Shown here piece after piece: positions 1-7,932 of a DNA stretch of 64,000 bases; the first letter of the stretch is position 1, and the number at the start of each line of letters is the position of its first letter. The DNA comes from Streptomyces sp. NRRL F-2580. Lineage in GTDB: Bacteria > Actinomycetota > Actinomycetes > Streptomycetales > Streptomycetaceae. The stretch spans positions 1 to 64,000 of the forward strand of contig NZ_JOIR01000013.1 of the NCBI RefSeq assembly GCF_000720115.1, written 5' to 3'. The position numbers and the translations under genes are program-made. Under the pieces are notes generated by a model. That model was not told the origin of the DNA and did not search any database. It was given only the letters and a program-made list of their open reading frames with translations.

Positions 1-62
1 GTTACGCAGAATCCAACTCCGACCCCACTTGGTCGACGGCTGCCTCACGGCCACACATCTGG

Positions 63-99
63 CCATCGACCCACCGACCCCACCCTGAAAACCTCAGTA
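63..99. repeat. Left copy of 37-bp imperfect direct repeat
   Basis: Matches 2197-2233 at 33 of 37 positions in the same orientation (starts CCATCGACCC, ends CCTCAGTA). The two copies bracket the precursor/P450 cassette. On the minus strand each is followed directly by an ATG (about 66 and 2200), so it may equally be a shared leader sequence of two genes rather than a mobile-element junction. Confidence 0.6.
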
Positions 100-160
100 C
101 CGGACTACACCGGCCCCGGGCCCGGAGCAAGCCGGACGAGGAGGCGGGAACGCCGGTCCG

Positions 161-1564
161 TCACGGTGCGGCGGGGGTGTTGGCGGTAAACGGACACCGG
201 GCTGCCCGGTGGTCTTCGGGCTGTGGGTCCGCAGCGGGCCGGTGGTCGCCGGGCCGGTCGCCGGGTGGGTGGGGACGGACCGAGACGTCGAGGGTGAGGT
301 CGTGGGGCTGGAGGATGGTGCGCGTGTGGAAGACGGGTGTCGTGCCGGGTGATCGGGTGACCTCGTAGTGGGGGGTGAGGGTTGCGGTGACGATGGTCAT
401 GGCGGTGGTGGCGAAGTGGGTTCCGAGGCAGTTGCGCGGCCCTCCGCCGAACGGCATGAACGCGTACTTGGGCAGCGGGTTGGCGGCGCGGTCGGTCCAG
501 CGGTCCGGGTCGAACGTGGTGGGCCGGTGGTAGTGGCGGGGGTCGCGGTGGAGGACGAAGGGGCTGACGGCGACCTTCTGGCCGGGGCGCAGGGGGTAGC
601 CGGCGAGTTCGGTGGGTTCCTCGATGGTCCGCTGGAGGAACCAGAGCGGGGGGTAGAGGCGCAGGGTCTCCTTCACGACGGCTTCGGTGACGGCCAGCCG
701 GGGCACGTCGGCCGCGGTGGGGAGCGCGCCGGCGAGTTCCCGGTCGGCCTCGTCCCGTACCCGCCGACGGACTTCCGGGTGCCGGTCGAGGAGGAGGAGC
801 AGCCAGGCGAGCGCGGCGGCGGTGGTCTCGTGGGCGGCGAAGAGGTTGGCGACGATGACGCTGGTCGCGCCCTCGTGGGTGAGGGCGCCTTCGTCGCACG
901 CGGTGTTCAGGAGGTCCGCGACCACGGAGGGCGAGTCGTCCCGCCTCGTCGTACGCCGCCGGCGTATCAGGGAGGAGACTTCGTCGGCTAGGTCGCGGCC
1001 GGCGCGCTGGAGGCGGCGTCGGCGCAGCGCGTGCCAGCGGGCCGGCAGGGGCAGTGTGGGGGGCAGCAGCGCGTCCTGCAGGCGGGCCAAGAGGTCGGGG
1101 ACGTCGCCGGTCTCGGGCCCGAGGCAGAACTCGGCGATCAGGTGGGCGGTGAGGTCTTCCAGTGCGGGGATCGCTTCGATCCTGCCGCGTGCGTGCCAGG
1201 TGTCCGCGTGGCGGACGACGGTCGACGCGAGGCTGTCCCGGGCGGCGCGCATGCTGGTCCGGTTCAGGCCGCGTCCCGCCAGGCTGCGGGCCCGCATCCA
1301 CAGGGCCAGGTCTTCGGAGGCGCGGCTTCCGTCGGTCGCCTCGCCCAGCAGGTCGCTGGAGATGCCGTAGGTGGTGTTGGTGTGCTTGAGGACCTCCTCC
1401 GCCAGGGCGGGCGAGTTCACGATGTACAGGTCGTCGTCGAAGCGGACCAGGTCGCCGTACTGCTGCTGGTCGAGGAGGAAACCGAGGTGGTCCCGCTCGA
1501 ACGCGCGCCGGTTGCCGTACCGCCCGGCCCCCGAGGGGCCGGGCGGCACACGGGAAGACAGCAT
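161..1564 (-). CDS. Cytochrome P450, probable RiPP-crosslinking enzyme
   Basis: A 467-aa soluble P450. The haem-ligand loop FGGGPRNCLG places the thiolate Cys at about residue 379, the ExxR pair is E299-R302 (ETLR), and the I-helix oxygen-activation segment is AAHETT around 243-248. It has no membrane anchor, as expected for a bacterial class I P450 served by separate ferredoxin and reductase, which are not encoded nearby. The ATG is three bases after the stop of a small peptide gene ending in five tyrosines, so the two are surely co-transcribed and probably translationally coupled. Known single-P450 RiPP systems (cittilin, biarylitide, tryptorubin/atropopeptide, cihunamide types) have this layout, with the P450 forming aryl-aryl or aryl-ether bonds between Tyr/Trp side chains. 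That it crosslinks the neighbouring peptide is inference; P450 identity is secure. The last 40 residues are Pro/His-rich and probably disordered. Confidence 0.93.
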   Translation of the reverse strand: MLSSRVPPGPSGAGRYGNRRAFERDHLGFLLDQQQYGDLVRFDDDLYIVNSPALAEEVLKHTNTTYGISSDLLGEATDGSRASEDLALWMRARSLAGRGLNRTSMRAARDSLASTVVRHADTWHARGRIEAIPALEDLTAHLIAEFCLGPETGDVPDLLARLQDALLPPTLPLPARWHALRRRRLQRAGRDLADEVSSLIRRRRTTRRDDSPSVVADLLNTACDEGALTHEGATSVIVANLFAAHETTAAALAWLLLLLDRHPEVRRRVRDEADRELAGALPTAADVPRLAVTEAVVKETLRLYPPLWFLQRTIEEPTELAGYPLRPGQKVAVSPFVLHRDPRHYHRPTTFDPDRWTDRAANPLPKYAFMPFGGGPRNCLGTHFATTAMTIVTATLTPHYEVTRSPGTTPVFHTRTILQPHDLTLDVSVRPHPPGDRPGDHRPAADPQPEDHRAARCPFTANTPAAP

Positions 1565-1567
1565 CTG

Positions 1568-1774
1568 CTACCGCGCCTGTACGTAGTAGTAGTAATACGC
1601 ACTGGAGTGGTCCGACCCTCCGAGCGTGCTGCTGCGTTGCACCTTCGCCCCGGAGGGATCGTTGGCCAGGTGGGCGGAGCTCGACGCGGCCTGGGCCGAT
1701 CCGGCGCTGAGGAGCGCGGCGACGGCGGAGGCGGCGATGAGGAGCGACTTGCGGAGGGGGATCAGGGCAGCCAT
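1568..1774 (-). CDS. Putative RiPP precursor peptide with YYYYY core
   Basis: A 68-aa peptide. Residues 1-30 resemble a Sec signal: basic LRKS, hydrophobic LLIAASAVAALLSAG, then an AQA-A cleavage-like site. Residues 31-58 are Ser/Ala/Gly-rich, and the end is SAYYYYYVQAR with Tyr60-64 consecutive. An upstream in-frame start at 1831 exists, but the ATG at 1774 has AAGGAGG seven bases before it and is preferred. The stop is three bases before the P450 ATG. Tyr is otherwise absent from the peptide, so the aromatic cluster stands out as the modification target. I infer a P450-modified ribosomal peptide whose core is within the last ten or so residues. No dedicated protease or exporter is nearby, which is usual for these minimal loci. 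Alternatively it is an unmodified secreted small protein. Confidence 0.75.
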   Translation of the reverse strand: MAALIPLRKSLLIAASAVAALLSAGSAQAASSSAHLANDPSGAKVQRSSTLGGSDHSSAYYYYYVQAR

Positions 1775-1849
1775 GGCTGTCCTCCTTCGGGGTGGGATGG
1801 GCGGCGGTTCCGCCCGGTTCGTTGCCCTCATTAGTCCACCCGCGGCATC

Positions 1850-1887
1850 CGGGGGTCATGCCCCGGGAACGCGTGGCATGACCCCCG
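1850..1887. promoter_or_regulatory. Perfect 13-bp inverted repeat upstream of RiPP precursor
   Basis: Arms CGGGGGTCATGCC and GGCATGACCCCCG are perfectly complementary around a 12-base loop, ending 76 bp before the precursor ATG. It could be a regulator operator, or a terminator insulating the cassette from upstream transcription. A weak -10-like TAATGA (minus strand, near 1826) follows it. Confidence 0.55.
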
Positions 1888-2634
1888 CGCCCGCGTCTGC
1901 CACAATGCGGGCTTTCGCGCGCCCCCGGCTCCGCCCGGCCGAGGCCGCCCCGTCGCGCAGCGGAGCGGTTCAGCCCGAGGACGTGGTCGGGCGGCCCCGC
2001 CCGGCGGAGGACGTCCCGAAGGCGGGAGCGGCCGCGGCGCCGCCCGTCGTGGCGGGGCGCGCCGGGACTCCACCGGAGACCGGGATCCCGTTGCCCGCCG
2101 GGGTCGGTCCGGCGGCGGTGGCCGGCCGGGCCGCGCTCGCCCGGTGCGGGGCGAGGTCCTCGCCCACGGTCACGCCGGGGACCAGGCTGCCGGCCCCCAT
2201 CAACCCACCGACTCCAGCCTGAAATCCTCAGTAGGCATGCTCTCGATCCCCCGCCGGCGCGATGCGGCCGCTGGCGATGCGGCCGCTGTGCGCACCTCGT
2301 TGGTTGCGGCCGGGAAGGCCAGTGCCTGGGCGGCACGGCGCCGGCAGCTAGAATCCGCCGGACGCGCACGACCGTACAGCCCGCCACAGCATGGGCGGCC
2401 GCCACGACGCGGTCCGGCCCCAGGCGTGCCTTCGTCGCCCGAGCCGATGAGCGGGGCACACGGTCGGGCCGGAATCCCGGGCGAAGCCGACGGCTGCCCT
2501 ATGCCCGGAGAGGTCGGGAGCGATACCAGCCCACCGCTCCCGCAGGAAGCCGCCGGCAGCCGGGAGCGCCCAGACCGCACGATCGAGCCAGGCCGGCCGA
2601 CGAGCCTTGGCTGGGCCCCGGTCGGACGGGAGGA
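1888..2634. other. Gene-poor interval, no convincing CDS
   Basis: About 750 bp with open frames in several phases but no frame with credible domain, start or ribosome site. It contains the right 37-bp repeat. Amino-acid composition of all frames is the Arg/Pro/Gly/Ala pattern of antisense or non-coding high-GC DNA. I see nothing further in it. Confidence 0.5.
2197..2233. repeat. Right copy of 37-bp imperfect direct repeat
   Basis: Partner of 63-99, same orientation, four mismatches. It lies about 420 bp upstream of the precursor peptide start. No transposase or integrase is present between the copies. Confidence 0.6.
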
Positions 2635-3468
2635 TCAGCGCAGTCCGGCGAAGAGGTCGTTCTCGGGTACGGCCGCGCCGGTGGCGTCCTTGACACGTAC
2701 GAAGGTCTCCGTGCCCATCAGTTCGCCGAACCTCTCCTTGCCCATCCTGAGGAAGAAGATGTTCTCGCCCTGACTGGCGTGCGCGGCCAGCGCGTCGAAC
2801 TTCTGACCGCTGAACGCGGTGGTGTCCACCCACGTGGAGATCTCATCGTCGGGGAGACCGATCTCGGCCATCGCAGCGGCCTCGGCAGGATCCGGCTCCG
2901 GCATGTCCTCGTGAAACTCGCGCATGATCTCCCCGAACCGCTGCATCCCCGAGCGGGGCATCGTCGTCCAGTACACCTTCGGTGTCAGCTCGGTCATCTC
3001 CAGCGCCGCCATCGTGATGCGGTGTGCCTGGATGTGGTCGGGGTGGCCGTAGAAGCCGTTCTCGTCGTAGGTGACGACCACATCGGGTCGGTAGTGCCGC
3101 ATGAGCTCCGCAAGCCGGGCGGCGCCTTCCTCCACGGGGGTCTGCCAGAAGGATCCAGGGGCTTCGTTGCTCGGCCAGCCCATCATCCCGGAGTCGGCAT
3201 AGTCCAGCATCTCCAGATCGCTGACCTTCAGGACGTCACAGCTCGCCTCGAGTTCTTGACGGCGCATCAAGGCGACGGCCGCCGGATCGTGCCCGGGGTC
3301 ACCCGGCTTGACGCCGCCCGGTCCGTCACCGCAACGGCCGTCGGTACACGTCACGAGAACCGTGCGGATACCTTCCGCCGCGTAGCGCGCGAGGACCCCT
3401 CCGGTTCCGGTGGCCTCATCGTCGGGGTGGGCGTGCACTGCCATGAGCGTCAAGGGCCGGTCAGTCAT
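2635..3468 (-). CDS. PIG-L family (LmbE-like) deacetylase
   Basis: A 277-aa zinc-dependent hydrolase of the GlcNAc-PI de-N-acetylase fold. The N-terminal HAHPDDEATG loop carries two zinc ligands and the general base Asp; the third ligand is in the GHPDHIQAH segment. The order and length fit the MshB/Mca branch that hydrolyses mycothiol precursors or mycothiol S-conjugates, but I cannot separate a mycothiol role from another N-acyl sugar substrate. The start at 3468 is chosen because AGGAGG lies eight bases upstream and HAHPDDE sits at the usual distance; the longer open frame upstream looks non-coding. Monocistronic, cytoplasmic. Confidence 0.88.
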   Translation of the reverse strand: MTDRPLTLMAVHAHPDDEATGTGGVLARYAAEGIRTVLVTCTDGRCGDGPGGVKPGDPGHDPAAVALMRRQELEASCDVLKVSDLEMLDYADSGMMGWPSNEAPGSFWQTPVEEGAARLAELMRHYRPDVVVTYDENGFYGHPDHIQAHRITMAALEMTELTPKVYWTTMPRSGMQRFGEIMREFHEDMPEPDPAEAAAMAEIGLPDDEISTWVDTTAFSGQKFDALAAHASQGENIFFLRMGKERFGELMGTETFVRVKDATGAAVPENDLFAGLR

Positions 3469-3781
3469 GAAACAGTCCTCCTGCAGAAGTACTTCTTGGT
3501 CCGAGTGCGCGGCAGGCGTGCCGCGATCGTGAGGGCCCGGGTTTGGTGGGGCGGACGACCTTGTGGTCTCCGTGTTCCGCCCGTGCGGCGCCGGTCCCTC
3601 GGTCGGTGCAACCGCGCCGACCTGCCCGGCTGTTCCCGACGCGGCCGCTCGGCCGTCCAGACAGCCTGCGGCCGGCCCTTCGTGCGGGGCGGCCCGCTCG
3701 TGACCGCGTTGTCGCCGCCATGAGCCGGGCCGCGTGTGAACCGTAGGCCGCTGCTGGAGATCGGGCAGATCTCCTGGCCGG

Positions 3782-3964
3782 GTCGGGACGGGGCCCAGGC
3801 CGCTTGCCGAAGAGCACGCGGAGTTCTGCGGCCTGTTCCCGGACGCAGCACTGCTCGTCCGGCCCGACGGCCACGTCAGCGCCCGCCGGCCCGACCGTCC
3901 GCCGAACGACTCCGCCCTCGTCGACCCCCTCGCGGCCGTCACCGGCTCGCCGGCGCCCCCGTAG
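3782..3964 (+). pseudogene. C-terminal remnant of FAD-dependent aromatic monooxygenase
   Basis: One plus-strand frame reads PLAEEHAEFCGLFPDAALL, then VRPDGHVSAR, and stops at TAG 3962-3964. The LLVRPDGHV motif is typical of the very C-terminus of PCP-monooxygenase/RdmE-type flavoprotein hydroxylases. No start, FAD-binding GxGxxG or substrate domain precedes it, so only the last 50-60 codons of a lost gene remain. The rest of the 3469-4020 interval shows no gene. Confidence 0.45.
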
Positions 3965-4020
3965 CCCGTACGAGGACGGCCGTGCCGGGCGCGCACCCGG
4001 CACGCTGCCCCGGAACGGCA

Positions 4021-4051
4021 CGGCCCCGCCGGTGGTTCACCGACGGGGCCG
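4021..4051 (-). terminator. GC-rich hairpin terminator
   Basis: Outer stem CGGCCCCG/CGGGGCCG (8 bp) encloses a second perfect stem CGGTG/CACCG with loop GTT. It begins ten bases after the minus-strand gene ending at 4061. No U-tract, as is normal in Streptomyces. Confidence 0.7.
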
Positions 4052-4060
4052 GGCGCTGCG

Positions 4061-4591
4061 TCAGAGGGCGCTCTTGGTCGCGCTGTCGACGGAGCACTTC
4101 TTGTACTCGCTGCCGTCGCCCCTACCGGTGTACGCGGTCTTGGCCTCGGCCTGTGCGGACGCACCCGCCTTGACGGTGAGTGCGCTCACCCTGGCCTGGG
4201 CGGAGGTCGCGGTCGAGGTGGTGTCCCCGCTGAACTTCATGGTGATGTTGTAGATGTAGTCCACCGAACCGCTGTTGGTGACGGTGAGCCGGGCGACCAG
4301 GTTCTTGCCCGAGTCGTCCAGCTTGCAGCTGTCGATCCTGATGTCGCGCTCGGCCTTGTTCTTGCTGCTGGAACCGCCGGTGACGGACGTACCGCCGGAC
4401 GTGCTGCTGCCGCTCGTGCTGGTGCTGCTACTGTCGCTGCCCCCGGTGCCACCGGTGGTGCCCCCGCTGGAGCTGCTGTGGCTCGAGCCGTGGCTGCCGC
4501 CGCAGCTGGCGCCGTGGGAGCCACGGGCTCCGGTGAGTGCGACGATCGCAATGCCGAAGACGGCGACCGCGCGGACATGGCGAAGCTTCAC
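4061..4591 (-). CDS. Secreted Ser/Gly/Thr-rich protein
   Basis: A 176-aa protein starting at GTG 4591. Residues 1-28 form a signal peptide (basic MKLRH, hydrophobic VAVFGIAIVALTGA). Residues 30-80 are a low-complexity Gly/Ser/Thr linker, and 85-176 form a compact domain rich in beta-forming residues (ARLTVTNSGSVDYIYNI) resembling FxLYD or DUF4352-type extracellular beta-sandwiches. Two Cys (in DSCKLD and KKCSVD) frame the domain and could form a disulfide. Function unknown; likely exported and possibly wall-associated through the linker. Followed by a strong hairpin terminator, so it is a single-gene unit. Confidence 0.75.
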   Translation of the reverse strand: MKLRHVRAVAVFGIAIVALTGARGSHGASCGGSHGSSHSSSSGGTTGGTGGSDSSSTSTSGSSTSGGTSVTGGSSSKNKAERDIRIDSCKLDDSGKNLVARLTVTNSGSVDYIYNITMKFSGDTTSTATSAQARVSALTVKAGASAQAEAKTAYTGRGDGSEYKKCSVDSATKSAL

Positions 4592-4756
4592 GTTCTACCC
4601 CGTTGAAATATCAGTGACCGAAATCAGCCCGTCTTGACGGGCACACGTCACCCTAACAGCGGTCGCGGGATGCCTTGCCCGAGCCCACGCCGGCGGCGCG
4701 GCGGCCCTGCGGCACTCGGGTGTCTCGAAGTGCCGCCACCAGGCGGTTCACGCATC

Positions 4757-5722
4757 ATGAGTGCTGTGCATGACCCACACAGGGGATCGATCTCTCTGTC
4801 GATCATTATCCCGATCTTCAACGAGGAGGAGGTCCTGCCTGTTCTGGTGGGGCGGCTCCGGCCGGTCCTGGACGGGTGCGACGAACCGTACGAGGTCCTC
4901 GCCGTCGACGACGGCTCGACCGACAAGACCCCCCGGCTGCTGGAAGACCTGCGCACCACCTGGCCCCAGCTGCGCATCGTGGCCCTCCGGCGCAACAGCG
5001 GCCACCAGGCGGCCCTTACGGCCGGCCTGCACCGCGCCCGCGGTGCGTACGTGATCAGCATGGACGCAGACCTCCAGGACCCGCCGGAGGTCATTCCCGA
5101 CATGCTCGCCCTCGCCCGGGCGGACGGCCTGGACGTCGTCTACGGCGTCCGCACGGACCGCTCCACCGACACCGGCTTCAAACGCCGGACCGCCGCGGGC
5201 TACTACTGGCTCATGCGCCGTCTGGCCGGCTCCTACGTCCCCGCCGAGGCCGGCGACTTCCGGCTGCTGACCCGCCCCGTGGTGGAGACCCTCAAGGCCC
5301 TCCCCGAGCAGCAGCGGATCTACCGCCTCCTCATCCCCTGGCTCGGCTTCCCCAGCGGTCAGGTCACCTACCAGCGCGCGGAGCGGGTGGCGGGCACCAC
5401 CAAATACCCCCTGCACAAGATGGTCCTCCTGGCATTGGACAGCATCACCAGCTTCTCGGCGGTCCCCCTGCGCCTGGCCACGGCGCTCGGCGCTTTCAGC
5501 CTCGTCATCTGCCTCGGGTTCCTCACGTGGACCCTCGTCGTCTACGCCACGGGAAGCACCCTGCCCGGCTGGACGTCCTTGATCACCACGATCCTGTTCT
5601 TCGGGGCTGTTCAGCTGTTCTGCGTGGGCATGCTCGGCGAGTACGTGGCCCGGATCTACACGGCCGTGCAGGCCCGGCCCACCTATTACGTCGCCCGCGA
5701 CACGGGCGAGGAACAGCAGTAG
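4757..5722 (+). CDS. GT2 family polyprenyl-phosphate glycosyltransferase (GtrB/DPM1-like)
   Basis: A 321-aa membrane glycosyltransferase. The GT-A domain (residues 10-230) starts SIIIPIFNEEE, has the nucleotide site VDDGSTD, the metal-binding DxD as MDADLQDPPE, and GDFRLL downstream. Residues 235-300 carry two transmembrane helices (ATALGAFSLVICLGFL and ITTILFFGAVQLFCVGML), ending in the conserved GEYVARIY. The family transfers glucose, mannose or a modified sugar from a nucleotide donor to undecaprenyl phosphate on the inner leaflet. The ATG at 4757 keeps the usual short lead before SIIIP. It is convergent, ten bases apart, with a multi-pass mannosyltransferase-like gene that could use the lipid-linked sugar. 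Confidence 0.9.
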   Translation: MSAVHDPHRGSISLSIIIPIFNEEEVLPVLVGRLRPVLDGCDEPYEVLAVDDGSTDKTPRLLEDLRTTWPQLRIVALRRNSGHQAALTAGLHRARGAYVISMDADLQDPPEVIPDMLALARADGLDVVYGVRTDRSTDTGFKRRTAAGYYWLMRRLAGSYVPAEAGDFRLLTRPVVETLKALPEQQRIYRLLIPWLGFPSGQVTYQRAERVAGTTKYPLHKMVLLALDSITSFSAVPLRLATALGAFSLVICLGFLTWTLVVYATGSTLPGWTSLITTILFFGAVQLFCVGMLGEYVARIYTAVQARPTYYVARDTGEEQQ

Positions 5723-5731
5723 GCCAGTCGC

Positions 5732-6958
5732 TCACACCAGCACCCCGGAGAAGAACATCGCGCCCAGAAGGGCGTACTGGCCGGCGCAGAGCACCAGCAG
5801 CGGCACTTGGACGAACAGGGACATGCGCCTGACCAGGAGGAGCCCGACGAACATCTGCGCGTGGTTTCGGTACCACGACATTTCGGCGCCCGCGAAGAAC
5901 GGCACCAGGAAGATGGCCACCGTCAAGGTCAAGGCGGCCCATTCCTCGACCTCCAGTCGACGGTGACGGATGAGGACAACGGCGGCCGTCGCCAGCACGA
6001 GCAGCACGAAGACGACGTTCAGCCACAGCTGGGTCCTGTGGGCGGCGAGAGCGTGCTCCACCAGCCACGGCAGGTGTCCCTTGGGTGTGTACCAGTCACG
6101 GAACGGGAAGTCGTAGGCGTCCGCGATCGCGGCGAAGGGCTGGTGCAGCCCTCCTTGCCCGTAACTGGATGCCTGGAGGATCTCGTACGCGTCCCAGTGG
6201 CCCGTCGCCTGCCACATCAGCCATTTGGCCCAGAGCACGCCACAGCCTGCGAGGGCCGCTGCCGACCCGGCTTTCGCGAACCGAATCGGCCAGGTGTCCC
6301 TGCGCCACGCGAAGAACGCGCTCAACAGCAGCATGCCGACGGCGACGGCGCCGACGGGATAACAGGAGGCCGCGACGAAACCGCCGGCGGCAGCGAGTAT
6401 CCAGGAGCCGCGTTTCACTCCGGCGACGCAGACGAGCAGCGCCAGCGTTCCGGTGGCGATGGGGAACACGGCATGGAGGTAGACGCCGCCCGGGAACACC
6501 GTACCGATGGCCAGGGTGAGTCCCGTGGCCCAGGTGAGCCGGGCGCCGAGCAACCACCACAAGAGCGCGAACATGCCGAGCAGGGACACTTCGGTGACGA
6601 CCACGGCGGACAGCTCATAGGAAAGCCCGGTGGCGGAAACCGCCCGGACCGCCATGGGATACCCGGGAAACCAGGCGACGTTTCCGCACATGACGTCGCG
6701 GAAGTTCGGATAGCGCTCCCGGCACCAGAACATTTCGTAGCCGGTCTCGGCAATGGACAGGTAGTGGGCGGAATCCCAGCGGCTGCGGCCGCCTGTGGAC
6801 CAATACACCACCGTGGATCCGTCGCCGGCGATCGATGCCTTCGCGACCGTCCAGGTGACGAGGTTCGCGATCAGCCATGCGACGACAGGCGGCAGCAGGC
6901 CATGGCGCCAGTCGCGGCGCGCCGGCCGGGCAGGTTCCACCACTGCCGGGTCAGGCAT
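5732..6958 (-). CDS. PIG-V-like integral membrane mannosyltransferase
   Basis: A 408-aa GT-C-like protein with about nine to ten transmembrane helices. The first external loop after helix 1 has RWDSAHYLSIAETGY, matching the WDxxHYxxIAxxGY signature of the PIG-V / Gpi18 family, whose Asp is taken as the catalytic base. Such enzymes transfer a sugar from a polyprenyl-phosphate donor to an extracytoplasmic acceptor. The neighbouring GT2 protein, which would make such a donor, is convergent and nearly touches it. The ATG at 6958 overlaps the stop of an upstream remnant frame (ATGCCTGA). Acceptor unknown: surface protein or wall glycan. Confidence 0.83.
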   Translation of the reverse strand: MPDPAVVEPARPARRDWRHGLLPPVVAWLIANLVTWTVAKASIAGDGSTVVYWSTGGRSRWDSAHYLSIAETGYEMFWCRERYPNFRDVMCGNVAWFPGYPMAVRAVSATGLSYELSAVVVTEVSLLGMFALLWWLLGARLTWATGLTLAIGTVFPGGVYLHAVFPIATGTLALLVCVAGVKRGSWILAAAGGFVAASCYPVGAVAVGMLLLSAFFAWRRDTWPIRFAKAGSAAALAGCGVLWAKWLMWQATGHWDAYEILQASSYGQGGLHQPFAAIADAYDFPFRDWYTPKGHLPWLVEHALAAHRTQLWLNVVFVLLVLATAAVVLIRHRRLEVEEWAALTLTVAIFLVPFFAGAEMSWYRNHAQMFVGLLLVRRMSLFVQVPLLVLCAGQYALLGAMFFSGVLV

Positions 6959-7085
6959 CAGGCACCGTGCCGATCATCTCCAGCTCCGCGGTCCGTCGTC
7001 CAGCCCGTACGGTGCCGTGCCGCACGGTCAGTTTCCCGAACGCCTCGCGGAGCCGCACCCGGAAGTACCCCTCCGGCCGAGCCGG
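6951..7085 (-). pseudogene. Short orphan coding remnant before the mannosyltransferase
   Basis: A minus-strand frame reads EGYFRVRLREAFGKLTV and onward to EMIGTVPDA, stopping at 6951 inside the next gene's start. The composition is protein-like, unlike the Pro/Ala-rich sequence before it, and there is no start before the neighbouring reductase. It may be the tail of a lost gene once coupled to the mannosyltransferase. Family not recognised. Confidence 0.3.
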
Positions 7086-7204
7086 GCCGGGCCGCGGGGG
7101 GGGCACGGTGAACGGTGCAACCGCGCGGCGGCCGCCCGGATCCCACGGGTCCGGACGGCCGCACGCGGCGGGTGCGGCGGACGCGGAGGCCGCGGCCGGT
7201 GGTG

Positions 7205-7822
7205 CTACCGACCCGCGGGCTCCTCCTCGTACGGGAAGCGGGCGAGCGGGGTCTCGCCGTGGAAGAACGTCTTGGCGCGGACCATCGCGCGTTCGTCGTT
7301 CTTCACCTGCCCGGGGCGCGAGCCGTTGCCGAACAGCACCCCGCCGAACCGCATCCGCATGTAGGCCGCCGAGTTGTTGAGACTCGTCACCAGGCCGTCG
7401 GCGACGACCTCGTCGCGCTCGGACATGACCGTCACCCCCCACAGGGTCCGGCCCGCCATCCGCTGCCTGAAGTCCGAGCCGGGCGCTGTCAGCCAGCCCG
7501 ACCAGTAGTCGAGGTAGCGCTTGGTGGGCGCGGAGAGCGAGTACCAGTACAGGGGTGAGGCGATGACGATGTCCGTGGCCTCCAGGGTGGCCTGGCGCAG
7601 CAGTTCCTCGTTCTCGTGGACGGTCCGGAACTCGCTGTCGTGCCGCCTGTCATCGAAATCGGGCAGTGGCAGCTGGGCCAGGTCCACCCAGCGCCGCGGT
7701 ATTTCAGCGGGCAGTTGTTCGGCCGCCGCCCGCGCGAGCATCTCGGTGTTGCCGTCCGCGCGGGAGCTGCCGAGGACGAAGAGGAACGAGCGGTCTGCGC
7801 CACGGGGCGTCTCGGTCTGCAT
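7205..7822 (-). CDS. NADPH-dependent FMN reductase / flavodoxin-fold protein
   Basis: A 205-aa flavodoxin-like fold protein. The phosphate-binding loop is FVLGSSRADGNTEML after the first strand, and the active-site stretch is ASPLYWYSLSAPTKRYLDYW, typical of WrbA/NADPH-dependent FMN reductases and quinone reductases. The start at ATG 7822 leaves a short polar lead before strand 1. Cytoplasmic; it reduces FMN or quinones with NAD(P)H. No operon partner is evident. Confidence 0.85.
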   Translation of the reverse strand: MQTETPRGADRSFLFVLGSSRADGNTEMLARAAAEQLPAEIPRRWVDLAQLPLPDFDDRRHDSEFRTVHENEELLRQATLEATDIVIASPLYWYSLSAPTKRYLDYWSGWLTAPGSDFRQRMAGRTLWGVTVMSERDEVVADGLVTSLNNSAAYMRMRFGGVLFGNGSRPGQVKNDERAMVRAKTFFHGETPLARFPYEEEPAGR

Positions 7823-7932
7823 GTCTGCTCCGGTTCTTCGACCCCCCGGGTACGGGGGAACGACTACGATCTTCGCCTCCAACGCCCCCGGCCTGCACGG
7901 CTATTCCTGCATCCGTACGAGCCGGAGCCGGT

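Noticed and set aside
105..2459. 784-aa minus-strand open frame covering the P450 and precursor
   Set aside because: Overlaps the real P450 in another frame; Arg/Pro-rich composition and no domains. It is an antisense-type shadow of high-GC coding DNA.
2200..2580. 126-aa minus-strand ORF between the P450 locus and PIG-L gene
   Set aside because: Low-complexity Arg/Pro/Ala reading without ribosome site; only its tail coincides with the 37-bp repeat.
3461..4164. Extended N-terminus for the PIG-L deacetylase (509-aa frame)
   Set aside because: The region upstream of 3468 is Arg/Pro-rich and non-homologous, and a good ribosome site precedes ATG 3468.
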